From contig OENT01000065.1 of NCBI GenBank assembly GCA_900239685.1, forward strand, positions 62,001 to 126,000: DNA of 64,000 nt, given 5' to 3'. Below the pieces are notes generated by a model. The model was not told where the DNA came from. It searched no databases and saw nothing but the letters and a program-made list of their open reading frames with translations. This stretch comes from Rotaria macrura. Lineage: Eukaryota; Rotifera; Eurotatoria; Philodinida; Philodinidae. Below are positions 49,089 through 62,071 of the stretch, piece by piece. A program made the translations under genes and the position numbers. How positions within the stretch are numbered: the first letter of the stretch is position 1; each line of letters opens with the position of its first letter.

Positions 49089-49685
49089 TTATTGTTGTGC
49101 CAAAACGTCTCGTTGCACTTTAGATATAAATATAATATTGATAGTATTGTGAAGCATAGATAAACTGCATACAATGATAACAGAAACTTTTAAATTGACT
49201 GCTAAACTATCATCACAATAACGCGACGACATTGAACCGCATCGAGTTGACATGTTCAAATTAACGATAGATAAAATAAGTCCGATTGAAGAAAAAATAA
49301 AGCAAAAAATTTGTGCTGGAAGTAAACGAAGCAACGGATACGTTGTTCGAAATCCAATAACCATCATAAGAATGCCAAGAGAAAGAATAATACTGCCCAT
49401 AATAATGCCATTGTAATATGTTGAATAAGAATTTCTAATAATAGCAATTTCTAAACTCATAATTATTATACCCCATAGAGCAAAAATGAAGCCAGAAATG
49501 CATAAAAATGCCTTTAAATTGCTCGTTATTGTGACTGGTAACATGCTATTCCAACCTGATTGATGGAATGCTCTAGTAACAGTAGCCTGCTGTTGATATA
49601 AGGTGATACTGACAAAAGACGTCCAAATTAAAGGACGGTCAGTAGAATTAATACAATTTTTTTCAGGACATTCAAGCAAGTTCAT
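49089..49685 (-). CDS. Four-helix integral membrane protein, family unknown
   Basis: 198 aa, single exon. Four hydrophobic helices at about 57-83, 93-111, 119-143 and 165-188, with a longer loop between helices 3 and 4 carrying Cys149 and Cys157. The N-terminal 55 residues are hydrophilic and include two early cysteines (6 and 11). The topology recalls MS4A, MARVEL or claudin-type tetraspans, but I see no diagnostic motif (no GLW..C..C of claudins, no CCG of tetraspanins). On the minus strand the stop codon overlaps an AATAAA (CAATAAAATCC), so the 3' UTR must be very short or use another signal. Convergent with the WD40 gene, 268 bp apart. Confidence 0.75.
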   Translation of the reverse strand: MNLLECPEKNCINSTDRPLIWTSFVSITLYQQQATVTRAFHQSGWNSMLPVTITSNLKAFLCISGFIFALWGIIIMSLEIAIIRNSYSTYYNGIIMGSIILSLGILMMVIGFRTTYPLLRLLPAQIFCFIFSSIGLILSIVNLNMSTRCGSMSSRYCDDSLAVNLKVSVIIVCSLSMLHNTINIIFISKVQRDVLAQQ

Positions 49686-50229
49686 TCGTCCATCGTTCCT
49701 TTCCTATTTCTTCGCACAGACGTTGATAAACTTTTCAAGCTTAATGTACTCGACAGAGTATTTTTTTCTGAATGTATTGAATCAGCTCGTTGTTGAAACA
49801 ATACAAGACTCTTTTGTTTATGTTGCAATTAAAGTTTTCTGTTTCTTTTTGCTATATTCAACAAGATTAATTTGAAAACTAAATCAATATTATGTAGTTA
49901 TTAGATTCTGTATTGTGGTATTTATACTAATCTAGTCATCATTAGGGCATTCAAGTTACCCGTTTGACAGAGAATTTCTATTGAATAACCTAGTAAGAAA
50001 CATCTCAATCAATGCATGCTTACATGTCATTGTCTTTGTTACGGTTCAAGCCTGTTTAGTTGCATGTGAAATTTGAGTTTTAATGTTTTCTGTAAATATA
50101 ATTATTTCATAGAAAAGAAGCGATTGAATTGAATAAACAATTTGTTTCAAAGATGTCGTTGTTTTTATTTACTATTTAGTTATTTTTGTAAAGAAAAGTG
50201 TGCAGTCGAAAAATCGAAACCCTACCTAA
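49686..50229. other. Intergenic, no gene recognised
   Basis: Holds the presumed promoter of the four-helix gene and the 3' flank of the 48-aa peptide gene. No other feature seen. Confidence 0.5.
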
Positions 50230-50442
50230 TCATCCTTTACGGATGATCTCTAGTGGTGCTTGGTCAGAGTACCCATAATACGCTGGTGATGATCCTTGAT
50301 AGGATCTATAGAAAATAATTCATCATAATCAATGAAATAAATGCGTTTTCTATGAAAGATATATGACTTACGGATAGGTACCTTCAATACTATTAATGTG
50401 ACCTACTGGGTAGTAACCTTGCTTATTAGAATTTGGTTGCAT
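50230..50442 (-). CDS. Two-exon gene for a 48-residue Tyr/Pro/Ser-rich peptide
   Basis: Exons 50442-50372 (71 bp) and 50305-50230 (76 bp) are joined by a 66-bp intron with GTAAGT donor and TTTCTATAG acceptor; the total is 49 codons including TGA. The peptide starts MQPNSNKQGYYPVGHINS, continues with PSYQGSSPAYYGYSDQAP and ends EIIRKG. It has seven tyrosines, no cysteine and no signal peptide. The precise intron, canonical sites and sensible composition (Tyr-Pro/Gly motifs like those of adaptor-binding or low-complexity tails) argue for a real small gene, but there is no homologue I can name, and such a short frame could arise by chance. Confidence 0.5.
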
Positions 50443-53065
50443 GATGATAATATTTAGAAACAAGTATACTGTGTACAATATATGATTTTTTTCAGTTGTA
50501 GATGGTATCAATGTGAAATTCTATTTCAGTCTTTTTTATATTAAAATCTTCTTATCGATATTGTCATACAGCGATTTAAAATCTAAACATTCAAGTATAT
50601 GACACAGGTAGTTATTGTAGTTACTCATTAAAATAACCATGATATTGAATAGATAACACTTTTATTATCTCTGTTTTTGACTCTACACTTTTTAAATAGA
50701 TTCCTGTTCTTTGAAACATCAAGATATGCTGTGTTTACTTTGTGAATCTATCCATATCTTAATCTACTGTAATAGAGAAACAGTATTACTGACGTCAGAT
50801 TTCGATTGTTACCTAAACCATTGATTGTAAATTGGGCATCTCAACAATGATCTATTGAAAATAAACAAGAATTTTATCTAGAGTTTTCGTCCGTACTAAT
50901 GCAAAAAATATTATGCATTGATATTAAAGAGATATCAATATGACTTGTGATGATGGAAGTCCTGTCATACGTTTTTAAAGTTGTTAACGCTATGATGATC
51001 ATGTTAATGTTTGATTGGTTGTTAAACAGATGATTTCACTGGTGAATTAGAAGTTCAGGTAAAACTAGCACTGTTCATGTTCTGTGAAATAGAAAATATC
51101 AATATAGTTTAGAGGATGAAGCCTACGTGTATGGTTAAATATGTAGACACCGAGAAATTGCAAGAATCAACGAGGATAGATATAATTAGAACTCATCGAT
51201 TCTCCGATTGGCCATCAAAATGCGATAAAACTATTTAAAAACATCAAAATTGTGAGAAATAAAGAATGTTAGAGACGATGAGTTCTATCGTCGATAAACT
51301 TCGATGAGCACTTGTCCGTTGTCAACTTTGTGAATAATATGCTGAATGTACAACTTAGAATATCGTCATAATTGTACAATGAAACATATAATCTAGCCAA
51401 GAGAATTAATCGAATGTCGAATACATATTGTTTATGATAATAGTCATTTTTAAAAGCAGAATTTTAACTATATTTAATACTAGCGAGAGATCTCGTGCAC
51501 ACTTCACGACTGATTTTCATGTTAAGTTTCACATCTATACTTTAACCTTGATCCAATAATAGACAATCACACGGTTCACCATATATATAGAGATAAGTTA
51601 TCCCCTTGTAGTCTTATACCATTGTAACTGATCCAACAGTGTTCGAGAGCAATCTCGATTATGCATAGCGAAAATTTTAGTAAGTGCCAGATAATAATAA
51701 GAGACTATAGAAGATTCCAGATGGATTTGTAACATTCTGAAAGAGTCTTCATATTTCTGGAACTTTCTAGAAACATAGCAGCAGTATCTGGTTTCACCTT
51801 TAATTTTTTTACCTCTAGCATTAATCTGTAACGTGTCCGCACAGTCCTCAGTAAAAGTCCGAGAGAAATTCAGAAAGTTCCAGAACATTCTAGAAACCAA
51901 TAGTTAGCGCAGTTTTAATCGGGAAAGCTCACGGAAGTTCTAGAATCCTTAAGTTTCAAAAATTTCACCTCGAACCTTTGACTCAGTACAGAGAAACATA
52001 CACACATAGAACATTATACATAGAGATGAAATAAACAAGATCTAGCACGAAAATAGCTGTATCTTCGAATTAGCTGATGTACGTGATTCCATAGTGTAAC
52101 ATCACTTAGTTTTTGCTCCTCAATGTTTGTTGAGAATAGCAGTAATTAAATCTTTGAAATACTAAATTCAATACTTGAATCGAACAGTCATTTTTGATTT
52201 GTATGCATCATAAATAAATTGATGATACATGTAAAGACTTCTCATGATTTTGAATAACTCTTTCAAATGGATTCAATAGATCTCAGTAAATTCTCAACCA
52301 AATTTAATTAAATATCCCCCGTTGAAAAGAAGATGAGCAAGACAACAATACGTATTTTAATTCAACACAAAAAAAAACAATTTTCTAACCTTAAGTTGAA
52401 TACACAACTAAATTGTTATTAAAAAAATGTTCATTGAATAGCAATTACTTCTAGTAAACACAAGAAACCGTTCATGATATTCATTTTCAATTACAGAAAT
52501 GTTCAAAATAATAGTACAAATATTACATTGTGTAAGTTAAAGTTCAAAGACGACATGATTTATATTTACTAAGACCAATGCTACCAGTTTACCCTTGGTT
52601 AGAAAATTTCTTTTACTGCACTACTTGTATTTCATTGCATCTGAGAACATAAATATTAAACAATTCTAGATCTGCACACGTAGTGTTCTTCTCATTTCTA
52701 GACACTATGCGAATGACTTGTTTATGTAGAACACATTTGCTTATTATGATTAAGTAGGTTTATAAAGTGTAACCTAATATTAATTTTTCTTATGATAATA
52801 AAATACTGAAGTTCTATTAGAAAAATGTCAGTAATTGTCAATTGATATCTATTGAAAATATTCAAACAGAAAAAAAAACGTTTATTATTTTTTGTTCCAA
52901 AATGAAACACAAAGACAAAATAAATGAAAGTATTATGCATAACAAAGTCCTCTAATAAAGGATATTAAGAGAAGGAGAAAAGAGAAAGAATAATTTCAAA
53001 AGTTAAAGGAAAATAACCAAATCAATATATAAACAATTTTACATGATTGAAGAAAAAAAAGCAAG
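50443..53065. other. Intergenic, about 2.6 kb, with HSE-like cluster
   Basis: No gene recognised. The notable content is the cluster of inverted GAA/TTC pentamers at 51.71-51.95 kb. A 100-codon minus-strand open frame (51598-51900) overlaps the same repeat and has no domain features. Confidence 0.45.
51710..51945. promoter_or_regulatory. Cluster of heat-shock-element-like arrays
   Basis: Alternating GAA and TTC units at 5-bp spacing: TTCtgGAActTTCtaGAA at 51755-51772 (four units), GAAagTTCcaGAAcaTTCtaGAA at 51873-51895 (five units), plus partial arrays near 51710-51722 and 51938-51945. Three or more units is a functional HSF-binding site by the established rule. The two main arrays are also roughly inverted copies of each other. 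No heat-shock gene is adjacent; the nearest downstream ATG is the 48-aa peptide gene about 1.3 kb away. It could instead be the internal part of a repeat. Confidence 0.45.
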
Positions 53066-56000
53066 TTAATCATCATCATCGTCATCATCGCTTGCTACAA
53101 CAGCTGCTTTCTTACGTGCAGTTACCGCCGCGCCACGTTTCGATCGACTTACTGCTTGTATTTTTGGTTCTTTTTTTGCTGGCCGTTTAAAATCATTTTC
53201 ATCGTTATCATCGTCATCATTTTCTTTCAAACCATCATCATCATCATCATCATCCGCTAAATTTGAGAATCATCATGTTCGATCAAGTTAGATGCTTTTG
53301 AAAAAAAGAAAATCTTACATTGAACTGGTTTTGCTTTACTACGACTTGTTGTTGGTTTAGTTTTCTTCACTCCTCCAGTACGAGCAGCTGTTAATTAAGA
53401 AGAAAATAATTCTTGTTCTTTTTTATGAATAAAAAACATCTTCATAGATCAATCTTCTAACATATAAATCAATGTCAATTCGACTATTTACTTATGAAGA
53501 AATCGTCTATGTAGTATCGTGCAGAAATACAAGGATCTAAAGATGATTGGAGATTGACTTGATAACATTCTACTTTTATTATGATTCTGAACACTTACTA
53601 TCATACGGAGACATTGTATCTTATACATGTTGACAAAAAACAAAACATCATCCAATAATGAACAATAGTTTGAAAATTTGAGATCTTATTAAGAATAGTC
53701 AGATTACACGAAATTGATTTCCAAGTGCCTCTCATGCAGATTCACATAGAAGATTCTAAGTTGATTCTTAAGAAAGTCGTATCTTAGATATTCAAATAAA
53801 AGATTTGTTTGGTAAAAATCTCTATCGGAGTGGTCTTTTATTCGAATTTCTATGCCTTGCTCTTTTATTTGTGTCTTGAAATGAGAAATACATTGTACAT
53901 GGTACTTCTGCAATTATGAAAAGTTACGAGATCTTACGCTATCCCTTTGAAGACTTATCTTATAGTCAACTTCAAAAATGAGTTTATTTAGTATGCTTGA
54001 AAGGGATCATGACATTCATAGAAAGCGTACTTCATATAATATATATTTTCATTTCTATACACCAATGATCACGAATCAAAATCGATGAACAATTTGAATG
54101 ATTTTTATCATTTGATATTATTTTTAATTTTTACCTTTCGGTTGTTGTTGTTGTTTAGTTCTTTGTTGTGCTTGTTGTACAGCAATTAATATGCCACTTG
54201 AAGATCGTGCTTGTTCGATACGAGTTGTTAATTCATCCAGTACGACCTTGAATAGAGAAATTTGATCAGTAACAATAAAAGAAAATTTTGTTTCATACTT
54301 TTAAGTCAGGTTTCGTCGCTAAGTTCTTTTTTGCATTATTGATAATCGTTACAAATGATTCATAAACAGTATCTTCAACTAATTTATCTGCATAGTAATT
54401 GTAATGATCAAGTAAACCTTTTAATGATCGTTCATGGAATGTCAATTTTGACATAATATAAGCAAGATCACGCCATAAACGAGGATTATTACTTAATGAA
54501 ATTCAAACAATAAATTAGTACAATAGAAAACATACGACGTAAATTTATCATACTCAGCCATATGAAATCGTTGCATTAATTTTTCTGATAGACTTTCTGT
54601 TTGTTTTTCTTTACTAACATATTTAAATAGAAATTCCATAATAGATTTGAAATCATCTTCATCTATTTGACGTTCTTTATCTAATCCACCGCCAACTAAA
54701 TTCGAAAAAATATCTGGTAAAATATTAAATAATGCTTCGCCATGTTGTCGTTTTGCTAATTCACTAAAAAATGATGTTGCTAATGTTGCTATTTGTGAAT
54801 GTTTATCAATAATACACAATGCTATTTCACTTATTTGACCTTTCGGCTAATGAAATCAATACATCGAATGATATATTTCTCATTTTAAAAATGCAAAAAC
54901 TTACTTTAACCATTTCTTTGAGAATTAAGTTTGATATTGTTTTTAATGCTGCTAACCGTACATTATCAGATCGATCACGTAAACAACCATAGACATCATT
55001 TGAATAGGCAGCAAATGCTAACGGATATCTTGAAGAAAATATTTTATATGAGATGAACATTTTCCGAGAAAATAAAAGCAAGAAAAAAAAATATTTACTT
55101 TAGATAAAAATCATTCATTAAAACCATAATAGCAACTCGAACGCTTTCGAATGTTGAATTTTTTAATAGATCAAATAACATCTTTGCATGTGTTTCACAT
55201 AGTTCAACTGACAGTAACATAAATTTACACAAACAAATTGTAGCACTTAATTGCAATGCTTCTTCACGATATTCATTTGGATGAAGAAGAATCTTAAGAA
55301 TTAGGAAAAAATACAAAGACATGTATATACGAAATCATCATAGAAAAATGCATTGTTACATAAAAGAGTCAATACTTTAAAAATTTGCCTAGTTCAAGAA
55401 CAAAATAAAACTTGTCTTTTACATATCGCCTATATAGTAGATTGCCATAAGTAGTTCGTATAGTATCCGATATGATCGACGACTTTGAGCTTGTCTTGGA
55501 TCATATGACTAATGCTTTTTATAGGACTCATATTTTTGTTTCAAGAATATGAATTAGAATGCGTATGTAAGTTATTTTCTAAATATGTTTTTCGAATTTG
55601 TCTAGATTCTGTTAGCAATTTTAAAAAAGTAACCTTTCGAAATCGTACATCGATAAATGCATTGTGAATCATTTGCTGATCAACTCGGTAGTTACTTTCG
55701 ATTCAATCTAACTTAATTGGACTTGCTTTAAGATTCATTGAACTATCTTACAAATTCTAAAATCTCAACGATATAATTTCATTTGACAAAATTGAACAGT
55801 TTATGTCACGCTCCACAAAAGAATCTAATATGATTTTTCGATAATACGTAAAACGATGAACAAAGAAACAATGAGTCAAGATATTTAGATGAAGTCTAAT
55901 TGGAATGGAATGGACAATCTATAATTTACTTGTTCAAGAATATTTTTATATTGCATTAATAATGAATTTTTTTCACATAATGATTGAATGTATAAACCGA

Positions 56001-59000
56001 TTTCATTATCAACTGGATCTTCAGCTTCAGCACCACCAAATACTTGACACATTTCATCATCTTGCTCGTCATCAACAGTTCGACTCGTTGAATTTAACTA
56101 AAAAATATCAAATCGTCATTTATATTTTCAGAATTAAAATGAGTTATTTTTAATCTTACAGTACGATTCGATGAACTACTCGTTGTTTCATTCATGGATG
56201 TTGAAGGATTTTCATCATCTTCATCTGGTGTTTTACGTTTTGCTCGTTTTTTAGAATTTCTTGTTTTCTTTTGTAATTTCTTATTTACTGCTGCCGATTG
56301 TTTAGTTTCTTTTCGACGAAGAAGCTCATCTTTAACCGTGCAATCAACGTAGTAAATAATGCCAACTGCTGCTTTTCCTAAACAATTAAGAAATCGAACT
56401 AACATCAATGCTGAATTTGCATTGGCTTGAGAATGATGATGATGATGTTGTTGTTGAGATAATTGATTTTGACTGCTTTCCGTACCGGCATCTAAAAAGC
56501 CATATATTCAATCGAATTCATGTTATAAAACAATTTCTAATCATTATTGAAATTAAATTGCAGCGAAACACATTATAAAGGTATTACTTTTCAATTGGAC
56601 GGCCATCGTTTTAAAGGGTCTATGCTACTTGATTTTTTTTCTTAGCTATTCTAATTCTTTAGAATTAGAATAGACAAGTAGTAAAAAGATGTTCATTCTA
56701 AGCCGTCTTCGATTTCATACGAGTCATATATTATCATGATCTGGGAACACTATCTGTGTGATGGTCCAAACAGGCGAATAATGCATTGTTCTACTTATTC
56801 GAGTACGTCTACTTCAACGGAATCCTATCAATCGTGTTACATAAAAGCAAAAAAGAAAGAAATTAGTTTACTTTCAAAATCCATCGATTCAATTGATAAA
56901 GGTTGGGATTGCGATGATAATGGAACTTTGAATAAACCGCCAAGTTTGACACCTGTTTTAAAAGCAAGTTTTTTAATGATATTTTCAATATGTTTGATTG
57001 GTCCATCAGCTAATTTAAAGATAACATCAAATGCTGATTCCATCATTGGTGTCCATTGTCGATCGGAAAAATCATGAAAAGCTTAAAACGAGAGAAAAGA
57101 AATATTTCAATCTAAAACAAAACCGACGACCAACAACTAGTCTTCGATAGCATACTTGACACAATTATATTGCCGAGAATTTCAAAAAGACGATGAGTTT
57201 TTGGTAAACGAAATTGTTTCGGTCGAACACCGTTTTCAATCTATTTTCAAATATATGAAACAAATAATTCTATGCGAAAATCATTATTTCAAAAAAACCT
57301 TTTTAGGTGTAGCCGCTAATTGTAAAAGTAAACAAGATACATGTACAAAACGATGATTTTTTTCTTTCGCTTGAATGAGATCAGTTATATCATTCAGTTT
57401 TGTATTAACTTCATTTCTGTTAGATTGAAATAGAACAATGAAATGAATGAATAGACAACGAAAGATTTTTACCCAACAATAAACGAAAGCATTTTTCCAG
57501 CTATCACATCAGTATGATCATCTGATGGAGCTTTATAAAATTTCCATAGAGCTTCAGTTATTGATTCTGTGGCAATTTTTTTTCCTTTGATTAATTGTTT
57601 AAGAATTTCTTCAAAACATAATTCTTCAGAAAACGTTGCACCTTTGAGAGCACGAATGATTGCACGTGCTTGATGCAATGGAATATGCCTAAAATAAATT
57701 TATCAATAAAAAACAAACTTCACAATCTCTTTTCATAAGCAACTTCGTTTTCTAGATTTCATTAAAATTTTTAAAAAAAGACGTAACAGGGCTACAAGGT
57801 TTAACCTTGCTCTTGCTTGATAGTTTGCAGACTACGGTGAAACAAAATTTTCAGTGTTGCTCAAGTTTGAATTCATAAACAACAATTGTTCGACTGTTGC
57901 ATTACATATCATATCCTTTGAAAATAGTAGGCTTTTACTTATCGAAATGTGAGAGAAATTCGAAGAGTTGTAAAACTACGAAAGTTAAAATGATATTATC
58001 TTAACAGTTTATTAATTAGCAGGTGCATCACGGAATTGTGTTCTGAATATCTACGCTGATAACTATTTCTCTTGAGAATATGTCTTTTAATTGAAAAATA
58101 CAGTCGAATGTTAGATATTCTAAGATTTCTATAAGATGATTTAGCAAATTTTCTTTCATTGTATCTGCTCATCTAACTATTTATCTGAAATTCAATACGT
58201 ACGCTGATGGAACTGTTGGTCCAACATCAAAATAGATTTTCACGAAAGCTTGTGTTATTGCTTCACATATTGATTTATCAACTGACCAAATAAGACTAAA
58301 CATTAAACGTAGACTTTGTTCAATATTTGGCAAAACAAGACGATAATGACGCAGATTAACAAAAAAGTCGACTGCTTGTTTACAATCAGCTAATGTTGGT
58401 GAATTAAATAAATTTACAACATGTCTATTTGCTTGTTCAATTAGATCCATAAATCGAATACCATCCTGTATTTCAAAAACAAAAACAAAAAACGAAACGT
58501 AGTCATATTGATAAGATAAGGCTTTTAGAAAAATGTGATGAAAAAAAAATTTACTTTGAACAAAGCGACTATTTCTTCTACACGCATGATTTGTTCTTCA
58601 ATTTTAACACGAGCCAAAGTTTCTTGAAGTGATTGATCGTCGTTGGTATTATTATTTTCTTCTTTTTCTTTTTTCTACGCGAATAAGAATTAGGTCACAT
58701 TGAGAAAAAAATCATTTTATTGAATTATTTACTTGATTACTATCAACATTGATTTCATCGTTTTCATCAATAGTTTTATCTTCTGCTCCACTATCTTCAT
58801 CATCAGATTGAGCCTTTTCTTTCTCTGCTATTTTATCCTCTTTCACATTTTTGCTGAGTTTATCGAGTTCTTGACGAAGTTCAACTAATTTTGTTTCAGC
58901 ATCGTTTTGTCTTTCTTCAAATTGAGCTCGAGTTGAATCCTAAAAAAGGAATACGTATTATCAATATTAACAGAGAAGTTAACAATATAATTATTAAAAA

Positions 59001-62000
59001 ATGTTGCAATACAAGGTAACTCCATTCTTCAATAATACAATAAAAAATTTCTGTAGACACCAAAGCGAACGTTTGTCAAAGACTACTATGATCTGAATTT
59101 CTATGTCTAAATTTCATTCATCACTTTTTTTCTAGAAAGATCACCATTCAGTTAACTTACAACAACAAAATAAGGATTGTTAAGAACCATATGCATAACG
59201 AGTGTTACTGCATCTTTTCGAACAGCACAAGCTGAATCTCTCAAACGATCAAGTCCAAGTTCAAAGGCACGAATATATTGTCGAACAGGCATTTTCTTTT
59301 GTTGTACAAGTGATGTCCATAGTTGTAAACAATGTTGCCGAACAAATGCTGTCACATCAGACACATGTTCCTAAATGAATGTTCAAACGAGAGACAATCA
59401 TAGATAATCCTTAAATCAAAATTTAAACCAGCAAAAACAAATTGAACATACACGTAATATTTGTAAAAGATCATCCCGCATTTTTCTTTGTCCATCATCT
59501 AAATCATCAGATGAAAGAAGTTTTTCGATAACAGAACATAATGCTGTCAAAGCAGCAACACGAATATGATGACTCTAAAATTAGACAAAATTGTTGTTCA
59601 TTGTAATTCGTACAATTTATGGTAGAAATGAAATAGTTGAGTGTGTAACATGATCATAGTTAGCATCTGTTTTGAATATAAATACATTCGAAAATATTGC
59701 TCATTCTAATACGTTATCAATTGAATTAACGTAGCAAACACATCTTATTAGAATTATGCAGCAGGAACAGCAACAATATCACAGCTCAAAAAATCTTGAG
59801 TTTATAATTTTTAAGTTACTCCAGATACATTCTAGGCATCCATTCTAATTAATAAAGAATTTTTTGTTGATTTCTAGTAAATTTTCTATGCATACAATAA
59901 ACAATGAATTGTCTTTACTTCGGAATCAAATATTCTGAAACAACTTGGTTGTTGATGAAAATATTAGTAGAGCTTTCAAAAGAACACTATAATCACGAAA
60001 CCGATGTTGTTTTAGATTTTTAATTTGGTCCGATCTCAATGTCTTAAAGAAACAGAGTCCAGTGTAAGAGAAGTTGTTTGTTTTCTTTTTTTTTTTGAAT
60101 TATGTTGTACTAAAACGGGAACNAAAGATAAAACTGATGATACTGAAAACTTCGTTAAATATCTTAAACGAATACTCATTCAATAGCCGTCATAATGTCA
60201 CATGAAGAAAAATAAGGATTCGATATATGAAGAGATTCTCTTATTTGATTTTAAAATATTCTTCAACTATGAACTTAACACTATTCGTGATTAAATCTAT
60301 ACATCTATCTTTCATGAGTTCAATATGTAGCAATAGGAAAACGTTGATCTTGTCTAATTACTTCAGCTGTTAATAAATCAGTAACTTGATCAATGTGTGT
60401 TCGAATAATATGTGGGTCAAGTCTAGCCATATCAATAATAAATGTTGCCATGGTTTTAGACGATGCATTATCAGCTTGTGCTGCAACAAAATTAGTTTCA
60501 CATATTTCTCTAGCAAGACGAAAGAAAAGAGTAGTTTGAACGATTTCATATTTTAAAAAAATACAATCCTAGAAACAAACTTCAATAATTCAATGGCTAA
60601 CGATGTATCTTGATACTCAATTAGAAGTGAATTGAGAACAGTGATCAATAAACCAGAATTACTATCATAGAGTTTAACAGCTTGAATAAATTGAATAGAA
60701 GCTTCTGAAATGCATACAACAATGAATCAGAATCAGACTATAGACTTATCTTTCTAAGTTAAACATTACCTCGTGCATGTTCAAATTTATTAATCATAAT
60801 TGTAAGTATTAATGGAAGATTTTCTTTTACGATTGGATTCTTGGCAATATCTTGTCGACGTATTAAATGATAACATGGTTTCGTTACACATCTTAGAAAG
60901 CAAAGCAGATTCAATGATTGAACATATTCAAAGTTCTCTTACTTGACGAATTGCTCATCAATAATCGATGAATCCCATAGTGGTTTTATATGTGAACGAA
61001 GAATATCAGAGAGACCTTTCAAACATTTATCTCTCAATGAATCAGATGTTATTGTAGCTTTTCCACCACTTTCTGTGTCTTTGGTTTTTTTACCTTTCTT
61101 TAAGAAATAAAAATGAATATTACTTTTATCCGGAATACGATTAATTTTGATTTATTTTACTTTTGCTACAGGCATATCGAAATCGGATGATTTATTCTCT
61201 TGATCATTATCAAATCGAATGATGTATTCAGCGAGTAGACACGACAACATTTTAACAATATTTAAATGAAAACGTCTATCATCAGCCGAAAGGCCTATAT
61301 GAATTCGTCGTTGTGCTTCAGACATTTCACTGGCTGTTACTATTTGAATGATAATACTTATCAATACACTGATAAAAACAAACAGAAATAAATCTTACAT
61401 CGAAGCAATACTTCAACTGTTTGTGAACGTCCAGTAATTGCAATTTTATCAAAATGACTATGGAAAAGAAAGAAAAAAATTATCTTGATTCAATTTCATC
61501 AAATTACACAGACGAATAGGTCAACGATCAGTCTACAAAGATTCGAATGAATGATCTACTCAGAAGTGATTCTAATTTATACATGGAAAATTTCACATAC
61601 GAGAGTACATATGCTCAATAGTAGGAAAAAAATTTACATTTCAAAGAAACCATCATGATTCAACCATTAGCTAGAGATTCGAACTCTCTGTTAAGTTTTT
61701 CTTAGTTACAACATGATATGGATTCGTATTCGACAGGTTATTATCTTCATTCATTCACAAAATCAAAAAGTAAATCAACCGAATCAATTCTTACATGGCA
61801 ATACTATAGAATAATGGAAACATATCGAGCAGTTCTTTTGGTTCTCGAACTCGTGACAAATCTGAATAACAACACAAGTATAAAATAAAATCATGTTATT
61901 TTAATGATATTTCCCAGTACTTTGTAAGCGTATGTTAATATCAGCAGCATCAAGAACATTTTGTACGTAATAAGAACCCGTAGCGAGTGGTTTCTGTAGA

Positions 62001-62071
62001 TCTTCAAATTGATTTGGTACATCGAATGTCGTCCAACCATTGAACCCTACTTCACTATTACGTGTAGACAT
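53066..62071 (-). CDS. NCAPD2: Condensin complex subunit 1 (NCAPD2)
   Basis: 1415 aa (human about 1400) in 26 exons: 62071-61921, 61861-61795, 61457-61399, 61339-61161, 61097-60943, 60891-60770, 60704-60581, 60509-60362, 59574-59452, 59370-59161, 58939-58733, 58674-58555, 58465-58203, 57688-57473, 57416-57299, 57240-57156, 57081-56872, 56491-56160, 56097-55930, 55292-55099, 55028-54905, 54846-54539, 54491-54299, 54246-54135, 53387-53319, 53256-53066. It is the HEAT-repeat subunit of condensin I that compacts mitotic chromosomes. Diagnostic pieces align collinearly with vertebrate NCAPD2: WDSSIIDEQFV, VTAFVRQHCLQLWTSLVQQK, FRLPKTHRLFE, VRLAALKTISNLILKEMVK, LPDIFSNLVGGG and KEKQTESLSEKLMQRF. 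An acidic coiled-coil insert sits mid-protein, and the C-terminus is basic with two poly-Asp runs. Introns 8, 13, 19 and 24 exceed 500 bp. Confidence 0.95.
60123..60123. other. Single ambiguous base (N)
   Basis: One N within intron 8 of NCAPD2; it does not affect the coding sequence. Another single N is at 24826 in the hAT remnant. Confidence 0.95.

Noticed and set aside
61660..61700. tRNA B-box-like sequence (AGAGTTCGAATCTCT on the minus strand)
   Set aside because: No A box, acceptor stem or cloverleaf can be drawn around it, and it lies inside an NCAPD2 intron.
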